DNA of 64,000 bases, taken from Gemmatimonadota bacterium. GTDB lineage: Bacteria > JAAXHH01. Below the pieces are notes generated by a model, which was not told the origin of the DNA, made no database searches, and worked only from the letters and a program-made list of their open reading frames with translations. Shown here one piece after another: positions 51,649 to 60,512 of the stretch. Both the position numbers and the translations under genes were made by a program. The stretch's first letter is position 1; each line of letters begins with the position of its first letter. The stretch is from positions 186,001-250,000 of the forward strand of contig JAPOZT010000034.1 in assembly GCA_026705925.1 (NCBI GenBank). The letters run 5' to 3'.

Positions 51649-52229
51649 AGCAGATTATCCTGGCTTCTTCCTCTCCCCGGCGTTCCAGCCTGCTTCGGCA
51701 GATCGGGATCACCTTTGAAACCGTACCGCCGGACGTCGACGAATCCCGGTATACCTTTGGCTGCGATCCTGCCGGTACCGCGGAACGGCTTGCATTGGCC
51801 AAGGCGAAAAGCGCGGCCGGCCGGGTCGACGCCCGTGGCCGCCTGGTGCTTGGCGCGGACACGGTGGTCCTGTTCGAGGACGAGGTCATCGGCAAGCCGA
51901 AAGATGCGGAGGACGCCTGCGCCATGCTGCAAAAGCTGGCCGGCCGTTCTCACCGGGTGCTCACGGGCTTTGCCCTGCTGGATCCGCGGACGGACCGGGC
52001 GGTGACGGCGCACGAGTGGACAGCGGTCTCCATGCGCGAACTGTCCGACGCCGAAATCCGCGCATACGTAGATACAGGCGAGCCCCTCGACAAGGCGGGA
52101 TCCTATGGCGCCCATGCTTTGGGGGCCGGTCTCATCACCCGCGTGGAGGGCTGTTTCTACAACGTGATTGGCCTTCCCCTCGCCCGGTTGCTCGTGAAGC
52201 TGAAAAACTTCGATGCCCTGGCGAAATGA
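51645..52229 (+). CDS. maf: Maf-family nucleoside triphosphate pyrophosphatase
   Basis: The 194-residue protein has the Maf motifs [12 protein letters not shown] at 6-17, the metal-binding GADTVV, and GKPKD, followed by [11 protein letters not shown]. It hydrolyses non-canonical or modified NTPs (dTTP/UTP or 7-methyl-GTP types) as a house-cleaning enzyme. The 4-bp overlap with dtd is a common pairing in bacteria. Confidence 0.95.
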   Translation: MKQIILASSSPRRSSLLRQIGITFETVPPDVDESRYTFGCDPAGTAERLALAKAKSAAGRVDARGRLVLGADTVVLFEDEVIGKPKDAEDACAMLQKLAGRSHRVLTGFALLDPRTDRAVTAHEWTAVSMRELSDAEIRAYVDTGEPLDKAGSYGAHALGAGLITRVEGCFYNVIGLPLARLLVKLKNFDALAK

Positions 52230-52332
52230 CCAGGGTCGCATCGACGTAACATGGGTCGCATCGTCGTGATTGAGTCCGCCAACGCGTGATTGAGTAATCC
52301 GCGGCATGCTCAGGGGCCGACAGGGTAACGCC

Positions 52333-52851
52333 ATGGCCGATTTCAGAGGACACGTCTGGGGTGGTTTCGTCGCCACCCTCATCTCCCTGGCGCTCTGTGC
52401 CGCCGGGCTGTGGTGGATGGAGCTGCTCGATCCTTACCGGACCCTGGACGTCTGGCCCCGGGTGCTTCTACTGCTTTTCATCGGGTTGTTGTCGGCCTGT
52501 TTTCCGGACGTGGACACCGAGAGTAAATCGCAGCGGATGTTCTACCGCCTGTTGATTCTGCTGGACATCTGGTTTATCTTGATCGGGGATTACAGAACGG
52601 CGGCCCTGCTGGGACTCGGCGCCATGCTGCCGTTGCTCGGCAAGCACAGGGGATGGACCCATACCTGGCTGGCCATGTTGCTGGTGCCCGCGCTGTTCCT
52701 GCTCGTCCCCATGTATTTGAAAGGGTCCGTCGAGTCCTTTCCGATCGTCTGCTACGTCGTATCGGTCTCGGCCTATGCCAGCCACCTGGTACTCGACGGA
52801 TATATAGAACAGACGGGCCGGCGTATCCGACGCCTGGTCGCGGGAAGCTGA
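52333..52851 (+). CDS. Membrane metal-dependent hydrolase, YdjM/DUF457-like
   Basis: The 172-residue protein has four or five hydrophobic segments and conserved polar motifs near the membrane surface: GHVWGG at the N-terminus, CFPDVDTESKSQ, HRGWTHTW and SHLVLDGY. This His/Asp pattern is that of the LexA-regulated YdjM/DUF457 family of predicted membrane metal-dependent hydrolases, which may be phospholipase-like. The ATG at 52333 gives the normal N-terminus. The gap to maf contains degenerate direct repeats (GGGTCGCATCG and GTGATTGAGT, each twice). Confidence 0.86.
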   Translation: MADFRGHVWGGFVATLISLALCAAGLWWMELLDPYRTLDVWPRVLLLLFIGLLSACFPDVDTESKSQRMFYRLLILLDIWFILIGDYRTAALLGLGAMLPLLGKHRGWTHTWLAMLLVPALFLLVPMYLKGSVESFPIVCYVVSVSAYASHLVLDGYIEQTGRRIRRLVAGS

Positions 52852-52945
52852 GCGCGGGTAACTGAGCGCGGGAAACTGAACGCAGGAAACCCGGCGGCGT
52901 CCGCCATCAACTTTGAGCGGCGTCCGCCATCATTCCGGAGAAAAC

Positions 52946-53239
52946 ATGAAAAGCGCACTGGAAATCGCTATGGAGAAGACCGCCGGCGCACAGCAGGGCG
53001 GCACGCTGACGGACGAGCAGCGTAACGGGATCGCGGACCTGGAAAAGGAATACCAGGCCAAGATCGCGGAACAGGAGATCATGATCGAATCGAAAATCAA
53101 GGCGTTGGCGGTCCAGGCGCAGGGCCACGAGTTCCAGCAGCAGGTACTCGCCCTGCGGGAGCAACTGGTCCAGGAGCGGGAACGCCTGGAAGCGGAGAAG
53201 AAGACGAAAATACAGGCAGTCCGCGATCGGAGATCTTGA
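52946..53239 (+). CDS. Small coiled-coil protein of unknown function
   Basis: The 97-residue protein begins MKSALEIAMEKTAG and is then almost wholly predicted coiled coil (heptads through EKEYQAKIAEQEIMIESKI to the end, rich in Gln/Glu/Lys). GGAG lies 7 bp before the ATG. It is one base from the start of the next oxidoreductase gene, so both are in one transcript. I do not recognise a family. A short direct repeat (GGCGTCCGCCATCA twice) lies just upstream. Confidence 0.72.
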   Translation: MKSALEIAMEKTAGAQQGGTLTDEQRNGIADLEKEYQAKIAEQEIMIESKIKALAVQAQGHEFQQQVLALREQLVQERERLEAEKKTKIQAVRDRRS

Positions 53240-53240
53240 A

Positions 53241-54224
53241 ATGGCAAAGAAGCGTCTGCGCGTCGCCCTGATCGGCTGCGGAGGCAACATGCGGGGCGCC
53301 CACGTACCGCGCATCCTGGACGACGGTGCGGTCGAAATCGCGGCCGTTGCGGATACCTCGGAAGAAGCCGCCCGGGCGTTGATGGACCGATGGGGCCGCC
53401 CGGTGCCCTGCTACGCCGACTACCGGGACATGATAGAGGGTCACCGGCTCGACGCGGTCATGGTGAGTTCACCCCATGCCCTGCACTACGAGCAGGTGGA
53501 CTATGCCCTGGATCAAGGTCTGCACGCACTCGTCGAAAAGCCGCTCACCATCTCGTCCATCCATACGCGCGCTCTGATCGGGAAGGCGGAAGAACAGCGC
53601 CGGATCCTGCTGGTGAGCTACCAGCGCAATTTCATGGCCCCCCATGTCTACGCCCGGGAGCTGATTCGGAAGGGCGTCATCGGCGAGGTGCGCGGCGTCG
53701 TGGCCTACGTCACGCAGAACTGGGGCGGCACGCGCGGGTGGCGGCTCGACCCGGTCCTGTCGGGCGGCGGCATGTTTCTCGATACGGGCAGTCACCTGGT
53801 GGCTTCCACACTGTGGATTACGGATCTCAAGCCCCTCGAGGTAAGCGCTTTCCTGGACAAGGCCGGGCGGGACGTGGATATCAACATGGTGGTGGCCGTG
53901 CGGTTCAGGTACGACGCGTACGGCACGCTGAACACCTTCGGAAACGCTTCCCGCCACGACGAACGCATCGCGATCCATGGCAGCGAGGGCAGCCTGGTCT
54001 TCCACCTGCACCAGTGGCAAGTCAAGTCGGTCCTGCTGAACGACGAGCCGCTGAAGATCCCGGCGAGGATCCGGGAGGACACGCCGGACGCGGCTTTCTT
54101 CCGCATGATCCGAAACGGCGGGAAGGGGTACGAACCTCCGCAATTCGCCCTGGCCGTTTCCCAGGTCAGCGAGGCGGCCTACCAGTCAGTCGAAGCTGGA
54201 AAACCGGTTCAGGTCGCCGGGTAG
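53241..54224 (+). CDS. Gfo/Idh/MocA-family oxidoreductase
   Basis: The 327-residue protein has the Rossmann motif VALIGCGGNMRGAH, the VEKPLTIS catalytic segment and the C-terminal GGGMFLDTGSHLVAS region with active-site His. It is the third family member in the window and the one closest to the typical sugar-dehydrogenase pattern. The SDR gene follows after 97 bp, a repeat of the oxidoreductase/SDR pairing at 40.7-42.6 kb. Confidence 0.91.
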   Translation: MAKKRLRVALIGCGGNMRGAHVPRILDDGAVEIAAVADTSEEAARALMDRWGRPVPCYADYRDMIEGHRLDAVMVSSPHALHYEQVDYALDQGLHALVEKPLTISSIHTRALIGKAEEQRRILLVSYQRNFMAPHVYARELIRKGVIGEVRGVVAYVTQNWGGTRGWRLDPVLSGGGMFLDTGSHLVASTLWITDLKPLEVSAFLDKAGRDVDINMVVAVRFRYDAYGTLNTFGNASRHDERIAIHGSEGSLVFHLHQWQVKSVLLNDEPLKIPARIREDTPDAAFFRMIRNGGKGYEPPQFALAVSQVSEAAYQSVEAGKPVQVAG

Positions 54225-54321
54225 TCCGGGTGCGACAGGGGGACCAGGCACGTCCGGGCACGGCCGGGGTACGGCCGGAACCAGAAGAATCAGAAGAGTC
54301 AGTAGAATCAGGAGACTGTAA

Positions 54322-55113
54322 ATGAGTGCGAAAGGGCGTCTGGCGGAAAAGCGGGCGGTCGTCACCGGAGCGGGGAGTGGCATCGGCCGCGCCATCGCGC
54401 TGAGACTAGCGCAGGAAGGCGCGCACGTGGCGGCCGTGGACATCGATCGCGAAAGCGCGGAAGCTACGACGGACCGGATCCGTGACGGCGGCGGCACCGC
54501 GGCGGCACTGACCGCCGACCTGGTCCAGGTCGACCGCATCGTACCCATGATCGACGAAGCCGTTTCCGCCCTGGGCAGGCTGGATATCCTGGTCAACAAC
54601 GCGGGACGGGTTGAAATCAAACCCTTTCTCGATCTGACCGAGACGGAATGGGACCAGGTCATCGATCTCAATCTGAAGGGGACGTACTTCTGCATGCAGG
54701 CGGCGGCCCGCCAGATGATCCGGCAGGGCGGCGGCGGCCGTATCATCAACATGTCCTCCATCTCGGGCAGACACGGCCGGGCCGATTCGAGCGCATACGC
54801 CGCCAGCAAGATGGCCGTCATCAGCATCACGCAGTCCGCGGCCCTGGCGCTGGCGGATCACGGGATCCTGGTCAACGCGCTGTGCCCGGGCGTCGTGGCC
54901 ACGCCCATGTGGGACCACATCGACGAGGACCGCGCCCGCCTGTTCGGATACGAGCCGGGTACGGCCCGGGCCCGGCTCGTGGAGAAAATCCCCCTCAAAC
55001 GAGTCTCCGAGCCGGAGGAGATCGCCGCCGCGGCGGTCTTCGTCGCCTCCGACGAGAACACGCTGATCACCGGTCAGGCGATCAATGTGGACGGCGGCAT
55101 GGAAATGAACTGA
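54322..55113 (+). CDS. Short-chain dehydrogenase/reductase, FabG-like
   Basis: The 263-residue classical SDR shows TGAGSGIGRAIA near residues 15-26, NNAG, NMSSISG with the catalytic Ser, and YAASK. The C-terminus DENTLITGQAINVDGGMEM is the common FabG/KduD-type ending. It may be a sugar or hydroxy-acid dehydrogenase rather than fatty-acid FabG, because no fas genes are nearby. A stretch of GAATCAG/AGTCAG repeats lies directly upstream of the ribosome site. Confidence 0.92.
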   Translation: MSAKGRLAEKRAVVTGAGSGIGRAIALRLAQEGAHVAAVDIDRESAEATTDRIRDGGGTAAALTADLVQVDRIVPMIDEAVSALGRLDILVNNAGRVEIKPFLDLTETEWDQVIDLNLKGTYFCMQAAARQMIRQGGGGRIINMSSISGRHGRADSSAYAASKMAVISITQSAALALADHGILVNALCPGVVATPMWDHIDEDRARLFGYEPGTARARLVEKIPLKRVSEPEEIAAAAVFVASDENTLITGQAINVDGGMEMN

Positions 55114-55208
55114 AGCCAGGGACGGCGCTCGCGGGTCGGCGCCTACGGGACGGCTCCTGCGGGACGGCGCCCGCGGAACGACAGCGAAGCGGCCGTTCGG
55201 GTTTGATC

Positions 55209-55237
55209 TTGACAGTGCGCAACGCCGGCCGTATACT
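55209..55237 (+). promoter_or_regulatory. Strong sigma-70-type promoter for kptA
   Basis: A perfect TTGACA (55209-55214) and TATACT (55232-55237) have 17-bp spacing. The leader to the ATG at 55372 is about 130 nt and contains direct repeats (GCCTGCACAG twice; AGACTCCATCA twice). Confidence 0.7.
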
Positions 55238-55371
55238 CGGTAGGTTCCTTTTCACAGCCATTTCTGGTACTTCGCATCGGCCGGCATGGCCTGCACAGTC
55301 TGCATAGCCTGCACAGCCATCGTGCCCGCCATATTCCGCTCAGGCAAGACTCCATCAGAAAGACTCCATCA

Positions 55372-55974
55372 ATGGATCCACGAAGACGCGAAAGACTCTC
55401 CAAGCTCCTCTCCCTGATACTCCGGCATAAACCCGAAAGATTCGAAATAACGCTCGACGAAAGGGGATACGCGTCGATCGACGAGATCGTCGAGGCCATC
55501 CAGGAGAAGTTCGACCTGCTGGCGAGGGATGAGATCCTTGAGATCGCCGACGGCGCCGAGAAGAGAAGATTCGAGGTGGAGGAGGACCGCATCCGGGCGC
55601 GCTACGGGCACAGCTTTCCCATCGACCTGGGGCTGCCTCCCGCGGACCCGCCCGAGTACCTCTACTACGCGACCGTACCCGCGCGGGCCTCGGTCATCAC
55701 CAATGGCGGCCTGACGCCCAGCGACCGCCAGTACGTCCACCTATCCCTTTCCGAAGATATCGCCGCGCAGGTAGCCAGGAACCAGACCGATACGCCGGTC
55801 GTCTTCCGCATCAACGCGCGGCAGGCCACCGAAGCCGGTGTGAACTTCTATGACCGCTCTCCGGTCATCCTGACGACGGGCGTGCCCTCCGAGTTCATCG
55901 ATGTGCTGCAGGAGGCCCCGCCGCCTCCCGCCGAGTTCGGACGCCGGAAGCGGAAGGCCCCTCCGCGCAGATAA
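55372..55974 (+). CDS. kptA: RNA 2'-phosphotransferase (Tpt1/KptA family)
   Basis: The 200-residue protein has the Tpt1/KptA layout: SKLLSLILRHKPE with the catalytic Arg-His pair, LDERGYASIDEI, the RIRARYGHS segment with the second Arg, and DRQYVHLS for the third. The NAD-binding element that normally reads LYHGT is LYYATV here, so the usual His is Tyr. In eukaryotes this enzyme removes the 2'-phosphate left by tRNA splicing; the bacterial role is unclear, possibly RNA repair or ADP-ribosyl transfer. The C-terminal tail is basic (RRKRKAPPRR). The glycosidase gene follows with a 1-bp gap. Confidence 0.9.
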   Translation: MDPRRRERLSKLLSLILRHKPERFEITLDERGYASIDEIVEAIQEKFDLLARDEILEIADGAEKRRFEVEEDRIRARYGHSFPIDLGLPPADPPEYLYYATVPARASVITNGGLTPSDRQYVHLSLSEDIAAQVARNQTDTPVVFRINARQATEAGVNFYDRSPVILTTGVPSEFIDVLQEAPPPPAEFGRRKRKAPPRR

Positions 55975-55975
55975 C

Positions 55976-57091
55976 ATGCGCCGCCTCGTCCTCCCCTTCC
56001 TCGGCCTGCTCCTCGCCGTCAGCCTGCTGTTGTTCGACCTGACCATTCTGTGGTCGGGGCGCACCGCCATTCGCCCCGTGATGCAGAAAGGCGTCGCCCT
56101 CGGGGTGTTCAAGGCCTCGGAGGGGATGTCCTACTACCGGTCTTCCCTGGAAGACATCGCGGCCCTGGGCGCTTCCCATCTTTCCGTCCCCGTTTTCATC
56201 CTGCAGGATTCCGTGGATTCCGTCACCCATTTCACCCGTCCGTCGGACGGCGCCACGGGGGAACAGCACGAACGCGTGATCCGGGAAGTCATCGACTACG
56301 CCCACCGGATGGGGTTGAAGGTCATGCTGTCGCCCATCGTCAACCTGGACCGTCCCGGCGAGAGGGAATGGCGCGGCACCATAGCACCGGACGATTGGGA
56401 GACGTGGTTTGAAAGCTATCGCGGCATGATCCGCCATTACGCGCGGCTGGCCGCGGAAATGGACGTAGAGTATCTGAGCGTGGGTACGGAGCTCGTATCG
56501 GCCGAAAAGTTCACCGGGCAATGGAGGGAGACCATCGCCGAAGTGCGCGGGATCTTCCCGGGGCAACTTACCTATTCGGCGAACTGGGACCGGTATGATC
56601 GGGTCGCTTTCTGGGACGACCTCGACTTCGCGGGGATATCGGCTTACTACGAACTGTCGGAATCTGAGGATCCCACCGTGGAACAACTGGTCTCCGCCTG
56701 GCGTCCGGTCAAGGCGGACCTGCTGCGCTGGCAGGCCCGGTGGAACAAACCCCTTTTATTCACCGAGATCGGTTACATGAGCCAGTCCGGGGTCGCCGGC
56801 CACCCCTGGAACTACGTGTCGGAGAAGCCCCTCGACCTGGAGGCGCAGCGGCGCTGTTACGAGGCCCTGCGGCTGGCCTGGGAAGGGGAAGAGCGGTTTG
56901 CCGGCCTGTACCTTTGGATCTGGGAGCCGGACAAGCGGGGTGGGCAAGACCGGGGATACAATTTCGCGGGGAAACCGGCGGAAGAGGTCGTTCGCGACTG
57001 GTACCACAGCGTGCCGGACAACGCCAACGTCCTCGATTACGCCGTCAACGGCATGGAGCGGTTTCTGCGGTCCCTGCGGCAGGGGCTGTAA
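55976..57091 (+). CDS. Membrane-anchored GH113-like glycoside hydrolase
   Basis: The 371-residue protein has an N-terminal hydrophobic segment at 3-22 (signal anchor) and then a TIM-barrel domain. SVGTELV with Glu172 (acid/base) and FTEIGYMSQSG with Glu264 (nucleophile) are the two catalytic positions of the GH113-type family, and PWNY, AWEGEERFAGLYLWIWEPD follow in the expected order. GH113 enzymes include beta-mannanases. The protein probably works at the outer face of the inner membrane. It starts one base after the kptA stop, a tight and odd pairing. Confidence 0.85.
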   Translation: MRRLVLPFLGLLLAVSLLLFDLTILWSGRTAIRPVMQKGVALGVFKASEGMSYYRSSLEDIAALGASHLSVPVFILQDSVDSVTHFTRPSDGATGEQHERVIREVIDYAHRMGLKVMLSPIVNLDRPGEREWRGTIAPDDWETWFESYRGMIRHYARLAAEMDVEYLSVGTELVSAEKFTGQWRETIAEVRGIFPGQLTYSANWDRYDRVAFWDDLDFAGISAYYELSESEDPTVEQLVSAWRPVKADLLRWQARWNKPLLFTEIGYMSQSGVAGHPWNYVSEKPLDLEAQRRCYEALRLAWEGEERFAGLYLWIWEPDKRGGQDRGYNFAGKPAEEVVRDWYHSVPDNANVLDYAVNGMERFLRSLRQGL

Positions 57092-57161
57092 GGAGACCGG
57101 CGCGTCCATCTGGAGTGCGGTCGGCCGCTAGCCGGTCCATACCGGAGTGCCGGCCCGGTCG

Positions 57162-58169
57162 CTAGGAAACGCCGGGTGGATCGGCGGTCCTGCGCAGGTT
57201 CAGCAAGTCGTCGCGGTTTCCCATGACGATCAGGATGTCTCCGGGCTCCAGTGTCCGGTCGCTTCCCGGGTTGAACGCGACGTTGCCGCCGGACTCCTGG
57301 ACGGCGATGACGATGACGTCGTGAGTCGATCCGACAGCGCCGTCCCCAACGGATGACCCCGCGAGTCCCGATCCCGGCCCGATCTCGATCTGATCGAGTT
57401 CCAGGTCGAGCTTGTCCGCCATGGACGCCAGCTCCATGAAGTCGGCCACGGCCGGCTTGAGCAGCATCTGCGCCATCTGCCGGGAACCCGTGATGACGGG
57501 GGAGACCACCTTGTCCGCACCGGCGCGGGTCAGCCTGGGGATGACAGACTCCTCGTTGGCCCGGGCCACGATATGGATGCCCTGGTTCAGGTCCCGCGCC
57601 GTAAGGGTGATGTACAGGTTCTCCGGGTCGGAAGACACGGCGCACACGATGCCCCCCGCCCGCTCGATCCCCGCCGACTTCAACACTTCCTCCTTCGTGG
57701 CGTCGCCCTTCAGCACGCGATAACCGTCCGATTCGAAGGGTTCTGTCCGGTCTTCGGTCTCGATGAGCACGCAGTCCAGGCCGCGGGCGGTGATTTCCTG
57801 TCCGATTCTTCGGCCGACGCGGCCCGCGCCGCAGACGATATAGTGGTCTTTCAGCTCCTGGATTTCAGTCATGAGGCGTCTCTCCCCCAGTGAGGAGACG
57901 ATTTCGAGCGATACGACCGACTGTACGGCGACGGACAGCGCGTAGCCCAGCGTCCCGACGCCCACGACGATCAGCAGCGTGCCAAAGTAGCGGCCGTTTT
58001 CGGTGAGGCCGGCCGGTTCGGTATATCCGATGGTCGTGATGGTGATCAGCGTGAAGTAGAAGCTATCGAACCAGGTCCATTCCGTCAGCAGCTTGTATCC
58101 CAGGGTTCCGAATCCCAGGATGACTACGATGGCGAGGGAGGCCCCTATGAGCTTGTTCTTGGGATTCAT
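57162..58169 (-). CDS. Two-transmembrane potassium channel with RCK (TrkA-N/TrkA-C) domains
   Basis: The 335-residue protein has two membrane helices (9-24 and about 60-82) around a pore with selectivity filter TTIGYT at 45-50, followed by a RCK/TrkA-N domain (IVCGAGRVGRRIGQEI near 112-127 with an NAD-type loop) and a TrkA-C domain to the end. This is the MthK/Kch-like ligand-gated K+ channel type. The 84-bp gap to the aldehyde oxidoreductase gene on the same strand contains CTGGACCGC three times. Confidence 0.93.
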   Translation of the reverse strand: MNPKNKLIGASLAIVVILGFGTLGYKLLTEWTWFDSFYFTLITITTIGYTEPAGLTENGRYFGTLLIVVGVGTLGYALSVAVQSVVSLEIVSSLGERRLMTEIQELKDHYIVCGAGRVGRRIGQEITARGLDCVLIETEDRTEPFESDGYRVLKGDATKEEVLKSAGIERAGGIVCAVSSDPENLYITLTARDLNQGIHIVARANEESVIPRLTRAGADKVVSPVITGSRQMAQMLLKPAVADFMELASMADKLDLELDQIEIGPGSGLAGSSVGDGAVGSTHDVIVIAVQESGGNVAFNPGSDRTLEPGDILIVMGNRDDLLNLRRTADPPGVS

Positions 58170-58253
58170 GAATCCGGACCGTCTGGACCGCCTGGACCGC
58201 CTGGACTACCACGGGCGCCAGTTGCCCGGCGCAGCAAAGTGCACTCCCGCTGT

Positions 58254-60182
58254 CTAGACGGACGCCGGCGCCGCGTGACCGCCGTAGCCGAGGGTCTCCA
58301 CGTCCCGGTGCAGGCGTTCCAGTACCCGTGACCTGACCTCTTCGAAGAGTTCACGGGTCAGGAAACGCACACCGGGCAGGTCGCCCTTGGCCTGACCAAT
58401 GAAGACGTCGGCCGGCATGTCGTATTCGTCCGGGGTGATCCCCTGTTTCTGCTCGAGGGCGAAACCCAGGATATGTGCCCGGTATGTGGCGTCCAGCACC
58501 CGCTCGGCCGAGAAGGGCACCCCGAAAACGGACTCTATGCCTTCGCTGACCTGGTCCGGCGGAGCCATGGTGAACAGGCAGCCTCCGTGCAGGTCCTTGT
58601 TCACCATTTTCCAGCCTTCTTCGGTGATATTGTGGACCCAGTAATCGGCGGAATCGGGCTTGCAGTCCGGGTCCATCACATACAGCAGGAAGGTGCGCAT
58701 GGACATGTGGCCGCCGGCCACGGCGAAGGGATAGCCCGGATTGGTCTGACCCAGGTAGGCGGAGAACTCGACCCCCTTGGCGTGCATGGCAAAGGCCTTG
58801 CCGCCGATCTCTTCGGCGATCGCCTGGACGCCCTTGCCGAAGAGAGGTTCGCGTCCGTAGGCGATATCCTCCTTGAGCCGGCGGGTGCCCTCCGCGTCTC
58901 CGAAGGTGACGCCGCCCGCGACGGTACCGTTGCCCCGGGCATTGTAATCCATCAGAAAGGAGATCACGACGTTGGCCGAAATGGTATCAAACCCCAAGTC
59001 GTCGTCCAGCCGGGCAAGCTCCAGGTTGTCATGGGGATCCAGAATGCCCAGGTTGGCGCCGGACAGTTCCATGGGTTCGAACTCGAACCGGCCCAGGTAC
59101 TCTCCGTGGTTCCTCCGGGCCTTGCGCCAGTCGGGGTCCTTGCCGCCTTCCGGGATGTCGTAGAAGTCCTGGTGGCAGGTAATCTGGCAGCCGTAGCAGC
59201 TCTTGTCGATGACGATGAAGTCGTCCGATTCCCGCATGGTCTCCAGGTGGACTGGGACGGCCACGTTCTCGCCGGGCGGCTCGAAGTTTCGGTAGGGCAG
59301 CACCCCGTAACTGTCGAGTATCTTGCTGTTCTTGCCCGTTCCGCCCAGTCCGTTCCGGTTGTTGGGATGGCGGTATCCCCGGCTCTGCTCGCCCCGTCCG
59401 ATCTCGTTGTTGATGGCCTTGAGCCGGTCGTCGCCCTTGCGGTAATAGTCGTTCTCCGCCCTGGCCACGATGCCGAGGATGTTCTTGGAACCGACCACGG
59501 ACCCCATGCCAAGCCGGCCCGCGAAACGCCACTTGTCCTCCCCGCTCATGAGCTGTTCCTGGGTCGAACCCACCACGGCGGCGTACCAGACCGTTTCCCA
59601 GTGCTCGCCGGCCGGCCCGATGACGGCGAAATGGGCGTGGTAGTTCTTGTCACCATCGTTGTAATTCTCGTCCAGGTAGACCATCTTGTCCCGGACCCGT
59701 GCGCCGACCAGGTGCGCGGGGGCCTCAACCAGGGAGATATCGGGGCCGTCGTCGGTCTGCCTGATCACCAGGAAGCTGGGCACAGCGGCGCGTCCGGTGA
59801 GGATCAGGTCGCCGATGCCGGTATAGGAAAACTTGCGGCCGAAACTCCCGCTCATGGCCGACCATACGGGCATGGGCATGCCGGCCCGGGTGCGCTTCAG
59901 GGGAGAATAGCCGGAGAAATACGCCCGCAGACCGGTCATGAACTGCGTGCCGGTGAAACAGCCCGTATTGATGACCAGCGGGGCATCCGGCGCAAAGGGG
60001 TCGCTCACGTCGTATCCCGACAGGATCTTGAAGGACCGGCCGATGCCGCCCAGGAAGTCCATGTCGTCCTCGACCCGGTGGTCCTCGACGCTCAACTTTC
60101 GGCCTTCGGCCAGGTCGAATTCGATGCGGGTATAGCTATAATCGGTCACGTCTCCCGGCGTGCCGTTTGCAGGTTTCAGCAC
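58254..60182 (-). CDS. Aldehyde:ferredoxin oxidoreductase-family tungsten/molybdenum enzyme
   Basis: The 642-residue protein matches the AOR family in length and motifs. GGIGRSFKIL near residues 45-54 and the NTGCFTGTQ region belong to the pterin-binding N-terminal domain. C-x2-C-x3-C (CYGCQITC, about residues 328-335) supplies three ligands of the [4Fe-4S] cluster, and a distal Cys in LHGGCLF probably gives the fourth. Such enzymes oxidise aldehydes to acids with ferredoxin as acceptor, using a bis-pterin W or Mo cofactor. No MoaD-like or cofactor genes are adjacent, so cofactor supply must be encoded elsewhere. The fdxA product at 10 kb is a possible electron partner. Confidence 0.93.
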   Translation of the reverse strand: MLKPANGTPGDVTDYSYTRIEFDLAEGRKLSVEDHRVEDDMDFLGGIGRSFKILSGYDVSDPFAPDAPLVINTGCFTGTQFMTGLRAYFSGYSPLKRTRAGMPMPVWSAMSGSFGRKFSYTGIGDLILTGRAAVPSFLVIRQTDDGPDISLVEAPAHLVGARVRDKMVYLDENYNDGDKNYHAHFAVIGPAGEHWETVWYAAVVGSTQEQLMSGEDKWRFAGRLGMGSVVGSKNILGIVARAENDYYRKGDDRLKAINNEIGRGEQSRGYRHPNNRNGLGGTGKNSKILDSYGVLPYRNFEPPGENVAVPVHLETMRESDDFIVIDKSCYGCQITCHQDFYDIPEGGKDPDWRKARRNHGEYLGRFEFEPMELSGANLGILDPHDNLELARLDDDLGFDTISANVVISFLMDYNARGNGTVAGGVTFGDAEGTRRLKEDIAYGREPLFGKGVQAIAEEIGGKAFAMHAKGVEFSAYLGQTNPGYPFAVAGGHMSMRTFLLYVMDPDCKPDSADYWVHNITEEGWKMVNKDLHGGCLFTMAPPDQVSEGIESVFGVPFSAERVLDATYRAHILGFALEQKQGITPDEYDMPADVFIGQAKGDLPGVRFLTRELFEEVRSRVLERLHRDVETLGYGGHAAPASV

Positions 60183-60512
60183 GATATCCCCCTCGCTGTT
60201 GGACTCGAATCGTAGGCCATCTGAATCGGTTTGGATTTCAAACGGGACCGCGACGAATTACTCCGCGGCTTCGTTCGAACGGGACCGCGCCCCTTGCGCC
60301 GCGCGGGTACGTAAATAGGTTTGGGATAATATAACGGAATGCGCGTACGAAAACAGCAATAATACCTGAGCGGTGAAATGAGCGGTGAAATATCCCCTGC
60401 CGGGCAATGGGCGGTTGACAAAACCCCCGCGATTCATTTAGAATAACGCCGGGAACATCTCCATTCCGCGCTCGTATTCACCGCCCTGAACCGAATGTCG
60501 CCGAGGCCAGCC
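60183..60512. other. 330-bp divergent control region with short direct repeats
   Basis: Between the divergent oxidoreductase and PhyH genes. It holds GAACGGGACCGCG-type repeats near 60240-60290, an AT-rich spot GGGATAATATAACGG near 60324-60338 that could serve as -10 for either strand, the direct repeat TGAGCGGTGAAA (two adjacent copies at about 60366-60389), and the PhyH promoter. No gene is seen. Confidence 0.5.
60415..60444 (+). promoter_or_regulatory. Sigma-70-type promoter for the PhyH gene
   Basis: A perfect TTGACA (60415-60420) and TAGAAT (60439-60444) are 18 bp apart. The adjacent 12-bp direct repeat just upstream could be an activator site. Confidence 0.65.

Noticed and set aside
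54322-55113. FabG of fatty-acid synthesis
   Set aside because: There are no acyl-carrier-protein or other fas genes nearby; pairing with a Gfo/Idh/MocA gene suggests sugar or polyol metabolism.
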